From: Lepidurus packardi
Taxonomy: Eukaryota; Arthropoda; Branchiopoda; Notostraca; Triopsidae
Reading direction: 5' to 3'
Assembly: GCA_023053545.1 (NCBI GenBank)
Contig: JAKZAN010000002.1
Coordinates: forward strand, 2,650,375-2,714,374
DNA length: 64,000 nucleotides
In this document: positions 1-17,697 of the stretch, piece after piece
Position numbering within the stretch: position 1 is the stretch's first letter
How the letters are laid out: each line of letters opens with the position of its first letter
The notes under the pieces: model-generated
The model's input: only the letters and a program-made list of their open reading frames with translations
Database searches by the model: none
Told to the model about the DNA's origin: nothing
Translations under genes and position numbers: made by a program

Positions 1-435
1 TATATTGTCCTTGCTTAGTTATCCGTGCGATCCGGATGGTTCCTATTATCCTAAACAATGTAACGGGGACCAGTGCGCTTGTTATTCTAAGGATAATGTG
101 CGAACACAATACGCGACACAAACCGGTACCGATCAAGAGTTGACCATGACTTGTGGTAAGATTTTGTCTTAGGAAAACACGTATGAAACTTTGACCTATT
201 TTTTCTTTCATTAGCTTGCGCCAGAGATAAAGCCATTTATTCAGTGGAAGGTTACGCGAATTCTTTCACTTGCCTAGGTAATGGCAATTATGCTCCTGTG
301 CAGTACCTAGGCAATATAGCATACTGCGTTGATCTGGATGGATACCCAACTGGTGAAGAACGTGAACGGGCTAAAGTTTGCTGTTTGAGTTGTTACAGTC
401 CCAATTGTACTTCGGATCCCAATAGCAGTTGTTAG
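1..435 (+). CDS. Thyroglobulin type-1 domain protein, 3' end (partial)
   Basis: C-terminal end of a secreted or extracellular-domain protein that begins before the window. There are two exons: about 19-155 (a tttag-like acceptor just before it) and 215-435, separated by a 59-nt GT-AG intron in phase 1. The translation carries two cysteine-rich modules of thyroglobulin type-1 style. One has CDPDGSYYPKQC followed by CAC. The other has CLGNGNYAPVQY, then YCVDLDGYPTG and a terminal CC. These match the family signature in which QC is followed by a CWCV-like core and a glycine. The tryptophan of the usual CWCV core is replaced here (CAC, YCV). Such domains often act as cysteine-protease inhibitors or sit in matrix proteins; which applies here cannot be told. 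The stop is TAG at 433-435. Confidence 0.7.
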
Positions 436-2852
436 ATTTATGTACACTTGAATGTTTTCTTGTATCATCATTTGGGGCCAACGCTGTTAAAAATTATTTT
501 CTTGATTTTCCCACGCTGGCTTACCACGTTTGCTATGCGTTTAGAATAGATAATAAAGCTACTACGACCAGAAGAAGTTAGTTCTTGTCCGTAGGTTTTG
601 CAAAAGCTCCGGCAAGTGTTCTTATCAGTCGAGTTTCAGTTCTTGCTTTAGTGCAGTATGGCTCCACAATCTTACCTTCCTTGTAAGTAACCAAGATCCC
701 GAAGAGTAAAATTTTTACCTTTCTTATAGCCTAATAACTTCTAGTTTATAGTAATAAGTAAGTTTAATTAATAAAACAACGTTACAGGGAGTCAGATTAA
801 CTGTTTTTCTGAACAGCAGTAGTGAATCAATAAAAAAAATGGACGGTTCTTTCCTGACGCTGGTGATTACGGAAATGGAAATGTATGTTCACTGTTTTCG
901 TTGTCCCCATGCAACCATCTCAGTTGTCCTAAATATACTCACGATAAAGCCAGTCACGCCACCCGTATACAATCTTTGCCACATTTTCCTGCTAATTAGC
1001 TTGAATAAGACCTTTGACCCTTCCATGTCACCTTTCACTTCAGTATTTGTGTTCAATTGTATCCTGCATGGCAATGCATTCGAAAAAGAGATGGTTTTGT
1101 CTTCACACGTTCTCATAATTTCCTTGAACCTTCAGAACAATGTAAAGACAGTTTAATGTTGAGAAGTTAGAAGGGGAGTGAGTCGTTTTCCATCAGCGAG
1201 TTCCCTTCAAGGGACATATGCAACCAACATGTGTTGAATTGAAGAAAGACACCTTGACTGATGTTGAGGGGCTTATATTTCATTTCTCGGCAAAGCTGCT
1301 TAAAAATCTTTCCCGTTCCCAGAATGCTCAACATGGAGTTTTTCATAGACGTTTTCGCACTTCAAAACTTGAGTAAATGAAACAGTAAGAGACAAAAAAG
1401 CTTCCGATTAAATAAAGAAAGCATTGGAGTGGCGTGAGAAATTGGGAAGCTTGAATTGTTATGACTTTGAGCTATGTTAACTTTGTAGCTACGGGCTATA
1501 GCAACGTAAAAGTTCGTGGTAGGTCCACATTTGGGATTACAACGAAAGTAACTACGATCCTTTTACGTGGTACCCGCCAGTCGAACGTTTTGGGGGAGGC
1601 TCATCAGGAAAGCAGAAAGTAGCAGCCTCGTCCCGAATATTAACATGCACACCAGAGGCTGTGCTTGCTGAGTAGGATAATGGGAAGGTCATGGCGAGGC
1701 CTTGTGTGAGTGTGTGCTAGCTTGGAGGTTGGCGCTACGGCCTTTTCTTTTCGCTCCTTTAAAACCGACAAGGAAGAGACTTTCCAGGTAGACTACAGAA
1801 GAACGGGAAGTCCCGAGTTAGGCGCGTTTGCATTATTCCTCAGTCAACTCCGCGCACGGAAGCATCCAATGGATTAGTTAACCGTATATATTTAACTTTG
1901 GATAGCTTTTATTTGTACGACTTGAACACCTGAAGAACTAAGAAGTGACATGCAGTTTTGTGGGAATAGAAGTGGTCGCGAGTAAATTGTGTGATTTTAT
2001 GTCTCTTTTTGGGACTGCAATTAAAGTTTATCGGACGAAAATCCAACGAACAGGAAATGCAGCGTACATCCTGCTTTCTGGGAAGTGTAGTTGAGAGCTT
2101 AAAAGCGCCTGTGAATTTTGATTTTTAATGCGAGTCCAAGTTGTTCCGCGCAGTCGTTTCCAATGCTTGTTGCAGTGATCTAAGATCAAAGCCTTTTGGT
2201 TTCACCTCACTCCTTTTCCTTTACGCCCCATCTACGCAAGGTTATAACAGACCATATTATACACAAGTCCGGTTTTTCCTAAGCATCTTTTAAAGCTTCC
2301 AGTTCAGGCGAGGCTAACAGCGTCCCAAGCCAAAAGAAGACTGACTTTCTGAGCTTCTTCCTGCTTTTCGCCCGCTTTCTAAGCCGTTTTATAACTGCGT
2401 TATAATAACAGAAAAGCTATAGTGTCCGAGCTGTTGTAAAAGGCAGCACACTACCTGTGTATTAACTACTCCTTTTTTAAAGGAACGAACGAATGTTAGC
2501 TAATAGACTTCCCGTAGGCTTGACTATAAGCAGTTGCTTTTAACTTGGTATTTGTAGCGTGCGAGTCATTTGTGCCATGTGTCATTGCTGTTAGGAAACA
2601 TTGCAATTTATCCCCCGACGCATCCGCGTCATATAGGATTCTCGATCCCTGCAGGCCTTTACGCTTGTCGTGTGTCTAATATCAGTACAGGTGTAAGAGT
2701 CCATATACGCCAACGCCACAATATAACTCGTGGACTTGACTGGACTGGGTGCGGAAGGATATTCTGGTCACGTGTTGTGTTTGTTAAAGTTGAGTGAAGC
2801 ATTTGGGGGCTTTTTCATTGCTATTCTTGTGAGCAAATTAGAAAAACAAAAC
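436..2852. other. Intergenic region, no gene recognised
   Basis: This 2.4 kb stretch lies between the thyroglobulin-domain gene and the tetraspan gene. Open frames here (for example 839-1156) are short, lack splice-linked neighbours and match no family I recognise. It presumably holds the 3' UTR of the left gene and the promoter and 5' UTR of the right gene. No TATA box or repeat family stood out. Confidence 0.5.
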
Positions 2853-4946
2853 ATGGGAGGTAATTATTGGCAAGAAACGCCCCCGCCAGTCCGACCACGG
2901 AGTTTGTGCGAAGCTCGCTTATTGCATATATCACCAGGACCTTCAACGCATTGTAGCGAGCGTGAGCGCCTGGCTCCGGGTCCCAAATCGAACGTTTTTA
3001 TTCAGAGCTCACGAACCGCAGTTCCGCTCAGAGTCGAAACGAACAAGTTTGGCGACAAAGCGAACGGGAATTCCTCAGCTAATCTCAATGCCAAGTGTCA
3101 AGATGCAAACAGGATGACCCCGTCTCCTCGTCATTGGCGAAGAATCGAAGATTCAAATCGGAACCGGGGTTCATGGCCTAGCGTGTCTACACCACTTTGG
3201 CAAAACGAATCTTTTCCGAACTCCACCCATCAATTAATGCCTTATCCCACGCCCATCACACAAGATGCCAAAGTCCCCTCGATGGCGGCTTTACTCAATA
3301 CTACTGTCCCACAAAGCATTGTAGTTAGACCGTATAGCAGTCACCACGCCCCTACGCGTAATTCATTGCGACACAGTCGAATGGTAAATCTAAGCCGATG
3401 CGGAGCAGGTATGCGCACGAGGGGGTTCTTTTTTTTTCACTCTACTTCCAAAACCTTTTAGTTATGTACACACGTTGTCGGTTTTTCAATCTTGGGGCTT
3501 AGCATTGTTCCGACCTCTTCTGGGAATTTGTTCGTCACCTACTGAGCCAGGAAAATAAAAAAAGAAAAAGAAAAAGAATGTTGAAATGCCATGCTGCACT
3601 GCAAAATAGAATGCATATTTCAAGCATTTCCTTTTTGCTTCCGGAAACGACGGGGGCAACAGGACGCCGCGCCTAAAAAGATAAAATTCCGCTATGGGAA
3701 AAAATCTCGCTGTTAATTAGTACTATTTGACATGCCTTTACTCGCCTGCTATTCTGTAACAGTGCTCGGAAGTAACCTTGAACTTGACCTCACTGGTTTC
3801 GAACTCTCTTCGTTCAAGAAAGAAGGGGAATGTTAATTATCTAATGAAATTTTGTGGAAATGTTTGGGATCTAATAGTATACCTTCCATATTATCGAAAA
3901 CTTTTTGTTTAACCTATTTTCAGTACCGCGGAAATTTTTGCCCCCCGTGATCCATCGTTATAGTCTCGGGACCACGTTGCTCATCTTCCAAACATTCTTG
4001 GGTCTCGGCTTATTAGCCGTAGCTGCGTGTTTGCTTACCTGGGCACCTTACTTGAATACACGAGATGTACCTCACTATAGCGGAATGGCGGTAAACAAGC
4101 TTTCCTTTCATTTCGTCATACTATCCACTTTAGGGGAGAAATTGGGGAATTTTTATACACTTATTTTCGTAGTTGTGCTGAATGGCAGACGATTACGGGG
4201 TCCTGTTGAGATAGTGGGAAGTAAATGCGAAAATGCAAATTAGATACCTAGTTTGTAAGACGCTTTTTTTTCAATGGAAATGTTTGCCGACAGTCTAGGA
4301 AAATGTTTAACTGAAATCCTGAGGAAAATATGTGATAGCTTGTACGTGAACATTTCAATCATTATTCATGTCTATTATTATGTAGTTGGTGCTAGCAGGA
4401 GCGTTCGGTTTATTTCTCTTGTGCTGTTTTCGGCAAAAATATCCGGGCATGCGAGGAGTCTGGTGCGCCTTTCCTGTCAAAGTCCAGTATTTGGTAAATC
4501 TCTTTTGAACTGTAAAAATAACTCTACGTAATGGAAACGCATTTTCACCCCTTTTTTAGGTTTTAAGTGTATTTTTAGCTGTTGGAGCCGCAGCCACGTG
4601 TTTGTGCGCCTGCACTTTTGCATCCATCCACGTCCACTTTTTAACCACGTTACGCTGTGCGGACAAAATGCTGGAACACAATACTACCTTGGTTCACGCT
4701 TGCGTATGTGAAACGGAAGACCCAACTGCCCTACGGCAATATACGTATCCGCTATTAACGTGTGGCGAAGTCAAATATAATCTGTTCGCGCTTTTGGTCA
4801 GCTCGAGCGTTATGGACGGACTGGCTGTGGTCATTTCCATTTGCTATGTCTTTTTGGTTTGGAGCAGCCGTTATTCTTACACTTATGCTGGAATTAAAAG
4901 CAATGAACAAAAAACCGCAGCGTTGGCGGGCTTAGCTTCGTTGTAA
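2853..4946 (+). CDS. Tetraspan (four-TM) membrane protein, ENTREP/FAM189-like
   Basis: Four exons: 2853-3408, 3924-4090, 4386-4493 and 4560-4946. Phases agree at all three GT-AG introns, giving about 405 aa. Exon 1 encodes a long polar, Ser/Pro/Arg-rich cytoplasmic N-terminus of about 185 aa. TM1 (FQTFLGLGLLAVAACLL) is in exon 2, TM2 (LVLAGAFGLFLLCC) in exon 3, and TM3 and TM4 in exon 4. A cysteine-bearing loop between TM3 and TM4 contains a CVC and a later YPLLTC. Short TM1-TM2 spacing with one large cysteine loop between TM3 and TM4 is the MS4A/ENTREP (FAM189) arrangement, not classic tetraspanin, whose loop has CCG. In known ENTREP proteins the long polar part is C-terminal; here it is N-terminal. 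An AATAAA lies at 4954-4959. The ATG at 2853 was chosen as the first reasonable methionine; the open frame runs about 120 nt further upstream. The family name is an inference. Confidence 0.65.
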
Positions 4947-4959
4947 AAAGAAAAATAAA

Positions 4960-7501
4960 CAAGAAAAACGAAATTGTTATAAATAAACAAGTGAAAATTT
5001 GTATTCCGTCGCACTTGTTATGACAGTGTTTGAATGTAGTATAGATTTCCTGTGCTCTTGGAACGGGAAAGAGTGACGTGAACTAAATCATACGTGGAAT
5101 GGCGTATGATAAATTATCATAGACCATTTGGAGGTCTAGTTCAGAATTTTTAATGATGTTACAGGCTATCGAGGAACGAGTTCTATAACCCAGGACTGCT
5201 TTGCAAGATTGGTAAAATTTCGGGACAGGTATACCGAAAAGACTTAGGAAGCTGTCAAGCGTGTGTTCTGTTCACTGTTTCTTGCCTGGAATTATGGCTC
5301 CGTTTTAGTTTACCGAAAAAGACAATCGTCAATCGCTATTTACGAAAGATATGGTTAATTAATTGTCTTAATTCTGAATCAATATTGTACATATAATAAC
5401 CGACCTTTTAAATGTAGGACCCCATTGGTATATTTCTCATATCACCGGTGAAAAGGCCTTTGCAAACCTTGCTGCATTTATTTCTCCGTCTGTGAATTGA
5501 CGTATGTAGTGTACCGTATACAAACATTCCAGCAATAAGCACAAGCCAATGGCCGAGTGGACAAAATGTTTGACCTGGATCAAGTTACCATACGACAAAA
5601 ATCCCGACTTTCACAATCCTATTCGTTTTCCTACTATACCAGCAAAATAAAAATAATGGTAAATAATTATCTCCCCTTACCCGTTCCCCTGATCCTTTCT
5701 CGTCATCATCGCAAATACTGCGGCTTGGCAATTAATAACTTCAATACATATTACACAAATAGATTAGATAAAAAAAAACTAAATCCATTTTGCATGCTCG
5801 CTGTAATGGCTTATTTGCAACACGAAGTAGCAAGTATACGGTACACGCATAACGACCACCACCAAAATGCCCACCAATGCCTGCGAAGTATGATCCCGCC
5901 CAAGTTCAAATCTTCAGTTTTCCGTTATCCTAGGAACAGAAACGCTTGTGATGTATCAATCTCTGGAAACGTTCTTGATAGTTAAAAGACAGTAATAAAG
6001 CCACTAGAATAAGGAAACATCGTTAATCGATTGCATAGAAAGCATGCGTTACCTGTTCAGCGCGCATCGTATTCATTACATAACACAAAGAAACGACGAA
6101 CCTTACTGATGGTTGCTTGTATTGCCACACACTGGGCCATGGCGGCAAACAAACATGAACTGAACAAAAACAGGGAGGAAAATTATGGAGGCCATTACAT
6201 TATTGATTGAATTCAAGCCAAAACTAGGAGCCACACACTACTAAACTGATCAGCCCTCTAGTCACCTACTTTTTTTTGCTGATGGCAAGAAAAATAATAA
6301 TAAAAAATTATTATAAAAAAAAAAATGAGGACGACTTCAAGGGTCACCAGGGGTGCATTTTTGCTGTTTTTAGGGTTCATTCTTTTACGCGCAATCGGAT
6401 CCCATACACGCCCTACCAGAAATTAAGATCAATCATGTAGCCTATACAGCATGTACAGTACAACATACAATTTGCCTCCATAGCTCCCCAGCTTCGTTTA
6501 ATCTTTTTAACAACACGCCTTGATGCTCCCATTTCCTTATTCATGACTGTACAGCATGTCATGTTTCAGAAATACGAGACTTTGCAATTAGGAAGGGGGT
6601 GGGGGGAGAATTTTTCTTTTATACATGCTGACGATATCCGCAATCCTGTCCTTTTTATCTTGTGCTGTACGGTTTAAATCAAAAATCCCCCATGTGAGTT
6701 AGACATGATTACGACGGTATAAAACAAAAATAAGTTTTTTAAACAATGACCCCGTGGACGACCCCCCCTCCCCCATTTCTATGCCAGAGAAGAGACTAGC
6801 GAGGCCGTATTGCATTTTCTGGCCGTTGAAAAGACAGGCGGTAAGAAACGAGCCGAACCCTAAATGTTCTATTTTAAAAAAATTTGAAAAAAAGCTGAAA
6901 AAGCAGAAGTTCACAAAGAAGAGAAACAGAAGGTTAAAAAAGTAGGCAGTCGCAAGCAAAAAAAAAAAATTAAAAAAAAAAAATCCAACCAAGCATCTAT
7001 TCTCACTTGCTCGCCTCCGAGTTTCGATCCATTTTCACTTATTTGCATGGGAGTTAACAAGATTGGGTGGTGTTGTTGTGGTAGTATTGGGGGAGAGTAA
7101 AAGGGCCGCTGAGATGAGCCGAAAGAGAATGTACTAGGGACGGGGGAAGGGACCGACAGAGGTATCAGTTTTGCGTATTCCTAGTTTCTTCAGTTATCAA
7201 CTCGACAGTCAAACGACACGACACATTTCTCAAACTATGATTCTCTTTAGCACAATCCTTTCCACGTACTAAAGCCAGGATTCCAACAGTTTTTTTTCTT
7301 CTCCTTCTCTTTGCACCTCTGGAATCCGCATTTGTGCAGAAGTTTTTATTTATTTTTTTTATTTTTACTTACTCCCACACTCGTAACGACACTCAGCACA
7401 CACGCCAGAAGAAACGCTTTCCAATACTTCTATTTTTCTTTTCAAGAACGTGGCTACTTGTAGTAAATCATACGATGCCCCATCACACATCATACAACGG
7501 T
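4960..7501. other. Intergenic region between convergent genes
   Basis: No gene is supported in these 2.5 kb between the tetraspan gene (+) and the end of PPP2R5 (-). The stretch is AT-rich with A/T runs near 6290-6330 and 6955-6985. The longest open frame (5557-5985, +) has low complexity and no family resemblance. UTRs of both flanking genes probably take up part of it. Confidence 0.5.
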
Positions 7502-14005
<6,504 letters not shown>

Positions 14006-15155
14006 ATTGGCTTAGTCGACGAAGCTTCTTAGATAGGTGACGAAGGGAAGCAGGCAGAAAGGTGGATTGAAATATACGTAAAATGTCTATGGTTTCTATC
14101 TCTCCCTATTCCCAGAGAGTATATGCAAGATAGAAAACGTATGAAACAAGGGGCCAGGTGGGCCCTCACTGCGACATCAAGACATCACCTTGCACTAGAA
14201 GCAGGCCCCCAAGCCTGACATAAAAGGTTAAAACCCTATAAAAAACAAGAAGAATCCAATATTAGCAACACAAGTCAATAGCATCTTCATTGCTTTTATA
14301 TCAAAAGTTGTTTTTAAACAAACCAATACACAAGCAATAAACACTTTTTTCTGCACAAACAAGGCAAGCAGGTAAGCGGGGCCCAATGAGATACTTTTAC
14401 TTGATTTGCCAAGGAAATGAAATGGTTCATCTTGTGATGTACTGACAAGGGGAAAGTTTCCTCTTAGCATATTTGGAATTACAAGACGTTTATACCGTGT
14501 TGAACAATTAATTTCCACTTCCATCTAATTATATCTTGGCTAAAGAGCTCTCAAGTTGACGGTTGGTTGTGGTGACTCTCTTCCCCACCCCCCTTCCCCC
14601 CTGAAAAGCGTACCAAAGCAGAAGCCGACCTACACCACACGCGTACCATACTTAAGTTATTGCTGTTTTAAATAGTTACCGGGCTCGTTGCGCTTAATTA
14701 AGTAGATTCGAAGATAATCCTTAGTCCCTTGTACGATTGAACACACTCGCCAATGCACCCAAGTCTTTAGATCAAGAGTTATTAGTCCGATTCTTGGAAG
14801 ATCACACGCACGAACTACCTTTTCTAGCGCAGTCCACCATCTTGGAATAGAGGTGGGGAGGGGAGGGAACGAGGAAGGAAGGAAGGAAGGGCAAGCAAAA
14901 GGGATCGTAAAAGGTTAAAACATAATTTAGGTAGTGGACTTACCAAGAATATTTAGTTTTTAAAGACAAATGTACAAGATTTTTTTTCTAACCTACTTAA
15001 ACAATATATTTGTCGTGAACTTCCGCAAATGGAAAGTCAAAGAAAGGAGGCAACGTTGCACTGTGTTATTGTGAACTGAACCCTTTTGTTGTTGAATGGG
15101 GAGTTTTTAATTTAGGGTTAATTATTTTTAATCGGAAGAATATTTATTCGCTGCT
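14006..15155. promoter_or_regulatory. Divergent intergenic region PPP2R5 / TMEM179
   Basis: 1.15 kb between two start codons pointing away from each other; it must contain both promoters and 5' UTRs. A (GGAA)n-type run is present around 14870-14889. I see no clear TATA box for either gene. A minus-strand open frame (14228-14524) shows no family features. Confidence 0.5.
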
Positions 15156-16131
15156 ATGAATATACTAGTCGTAACGCAAGTTACGGGCTATGCCATAGCT
15201 CTAATCCTGTCACTCTGTATCACCGTTCCGGTGAGTCTTCACCAAGATGATTTTAGGTAAATGTAATTAATCCGGAAAACGTAAATCCATTCCATTTTAT
15301 TAATCCGCAACGGTTTGGTTCTAATGAGGAGAGTTATGTTAGGGGCCACTGTTTGTTGTTTTCGGCGGGGACTTGGCGGGAAGACGATGGCCAATTTCTC
15401 GTCCAATGGGCATCGCAAGCGTACTGCAATTATGCCATTTTTGTTGGAATTGTTTTACTGGTCACTAGCCTAGTACAGATATACAGGCTTTCTGCATTCC
15501 TATATAAAGGCACGGATAGGTAAGTCTTATGCCAACAAGAAAATTATTGATTACGAATTGTTTTCCTAGCTCGTTTATATCAGCCTTTGTCGATGCCGTT
15601 GCAAGTACAATTCTTTGCCTAATGGCCCTCGCAGCCGCCCTTATTATCACCTTGGGATTTGACCTCTGGTGCAGAGATATTATGCAGAGATTCGAGGAGT
15701 AGGCCAAGACAATAAATACAAAGTTTTGAGTTTGTATGCCTTTCTGATTAGGTGCGACTATGCTGCGGAGAATCCGATAGATAAAGAGGACAATATAAAT
15801 ACATCGGGCTTTTACGTTCAAATGGGAACTGCCCAGGTAAAAGCGTAAATCCGAATTGAACACCTTTAGTTAAACTGTTATTCAAATTTATTTTAAGTTT
15901 GCTGCTTGGGCGTCGTGGGCCTGTTGGATTGGGTTGGTAGTGTGTGCGTTCTTGAAACTCTGTCGCTATCATACATTAGAGAACATGCGAGTTAGCATGG
16001 CACGCGAAAGAAAGCGTCTACTAAATGATGGACTTCCCGACTCTGAATCTCGAAGCATCAACGCGACTCAGAAAAATGTACGTAGCCAAGACGAAGAAAG
16101 TGCCGCTATGGAAGTGCACCGTACGGACTGA
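15156..16131 (+). CDS. TMEM179: TMEM179 homologue, four-TM protein
   Basis: Five exons: 15156-15256, 15343-15519, 15570-15698, 15752-15836 and 15898-16131. Phases agree throughout, giving about 241 aa against about 233 in human TMEM179. Family landmarks are DFRGHCLLF directly after TM1 (created across the first splice), YAIFVGIVLLVTSLVQ (TM2), SAFLYKG, ASTILCLMALAAALIITLGF (TM3) ending before LWC, the GFYVQMGTAQ segment, and FAAWASWACWIGLVVCAFLK (TM4). A polar C-terminal tail ends in TGA at 16129-16131. An AATAAA is at 16367-16372. The molecular function of TMEM179 is not established. A tempting 26-nt intron after GTTCCG was rejected because the longer splice rebuilds the conserved DFRGxCLLF. 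Confidence 0.88.
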
Positions 16132-16587
16132 TAATTGTAGATTTTCAATGCAATCTGGTCAATTTGCATGCCTCGACTTGTTATATCATTCCTCATCAAA
16201 TTGTCCGTAACCAGTCATATCCTGTAATCTACGAAATTCTGTACACGACGAATACTATTATGTCATCTTGTCTTCAACTATACTGTGCCACGCGGAATTA
16301 GTTTTTGAAGACATTATTGTTAGCATGCTTTCTGATCCGCATCTAAGATCTTGTGATAGACAAACAAATAAACTTGATTGTTTACTTATAATTTTCCATA
16401 CTTGATGAAATTCTCTAATTTGGCCGAAACTTTGCTAAGCCTATAAACATAAGGTTTAGCTTCCACTTTAGCTCGCATTCCGCAAGAAGGTGGGGCTAGG
16501 TCTTTAGGAAGGAGGTGCATCGATTATACGCCCCCTTTGTGTTGACTGGAGAAGTTGCGAATCCCCTCAATTTCCCGTTAATCAGAA

Positions 16588-17200
16588 ATGGTAAACAGTC
16601 TTATTTACAATTTAGTAAGCTAGTATTACATGTATTCATGATTAGATTCGCTTTATCCTAATTCAAAACCGGGCCGGCAAAACGCGCCTGGCAAAATGGT
16701 ACATGAATTTCGACGACGACGAAAAACAAAAGTTGATTGAGGAAGTTCATGCAGTCGTAACAGTCAGAGACGCCAAGCATACCAATTTCGTAGAGGTAAA
16801 ACTAATTCCCTCAAAAAACGCCCAATACCTCCTCCTAACCCTAATTTCGGATAAATTTTTAGTTCCGGAATTTCAAAATCGTCTACAGAAGATATGCTGG
16901 CCTCTATTTCTGCATTTGTGTTGATGTAAACGACAACAATCTATGCTATTTAGAAGCCATCCACAACTTCGTGGAAGTCTTGAATGAGTACTTCCACAAT
17001 GTATGTGAGCTCGACTTAGTCTTTAACTTTTACAAGGTAAACAATTTAAACGAACCTACTTTCCTTGAGCTACTTCCGAGTTTTGTGTGTTCTTGCAGGT
17101 TTACAGTGTTGTGGATGAAATGTTCTTGGCCGGTGAAATAAGAGAAACAAGTCAAACCAAAGTTCTGAAGCAACTGTTAATGCTAAGCTCATTAGAGTAG
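16588..17200 (+). CDS. AP2S1: AP-2 clathrin adaptor complex, sigma subunit
   Basis: Small (sigma) chain of the AP-2 adaptor, which works in clathrin-mediated endocytosis at the plasma membrane and binds dileucine cargo signals together with alpha. Exons: 16588-16590 (the ATG alone), 16646-16795, 16863-17036 and 17099-17200, giving 142 aa, the exact family length. The protein is nearly identical to vertebrate AP2S1, with [51 protein letters not shown] and [16 protein letters not shown]. The first intron falls directly after the initiator ATG, as I recall for human AP2S1. Donors are good GTAAAC/GTAAAA sites. The gene is convergent with the RhoGAP gene on the right. Confidence 0.96.
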
Positions 17201-17697
17201 CAAATTCGCACCCCATTATGCCATCTAACCTATCAAAATCTGAGAATCTTGTGTAAATTAAGTGTTAACTGTTAGTTGATTAGCTACATTCCGGAACATC
17301 TGGTGGTTTTTTTTCGCCTTTGTTACAGTGTTCGTTTTTTTGTTTTTTTTTTATAATTTCTTCCAAAGTTGGCAGTATGTTGGAATTGGAGCATATCTCT
17401 ATTCCTAGGCTTAACCAATAAATGTTTCCCAAAGACAAAAAAAAAAATAAATAAAAAAAAATACAGCCGAAACTTCCTTGCAAATCATTATTTTCAAGTC
17501 TAAACGTTCCCCCCCCCCCCCACAAAAATAACACGGCATTAAAAGATCGTAAGATTCTTCTACCTATAACTATGGATTCCTTGTTTTTAGTCTTCTAAAC
17601 CAAAATGTGGGGAAAACTTCTGTTAGAAATGTCTAGATTTTTTTTTTTGCGAAGATTGTTCAATGGTTTACCACTGCAGGTCAAAAATGAGTACGTT
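17201..17697. other. Convergent 3' intergenic region
   Basis: About 500 bp between the stop codons of AP2S1 (+) and the RhoGAP gene (-). It holds A-rich runs near 17438-17460 and a 13-base C run at 17509-17521. No gene is seen. Confidence 0.5.

Noticed and set aside
839..1156. 105-codon plus-strand open frame in the left intergenic region.
   Set aside because: No recognisable motif and overlapped by an equally open minus-strand frame; nothing supports coding.
5557..5985. 142-codon open frame on the plus strand.
   Set aside because: Low-complexity product, no start context, no splice-linked exons and no family resemblance; probably chance in AT-rich DNA.
14228..14524. 98-codon minus-strand frame between PPP2R5 and TMEM179.
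   Set aside because: Hydrophobic but without family features or splice partners; likely part of a UTR or promoter.
15232..15257. A 26-nt intron in TMEM179 (GTGAGT ... TTTTAG), which would give a longer, Asn-rich loop.
   Set aside because: Too short for splicing. The alternative intron 15257-15342 has normal size and recreates the conserved DFRGxCLLF motif.
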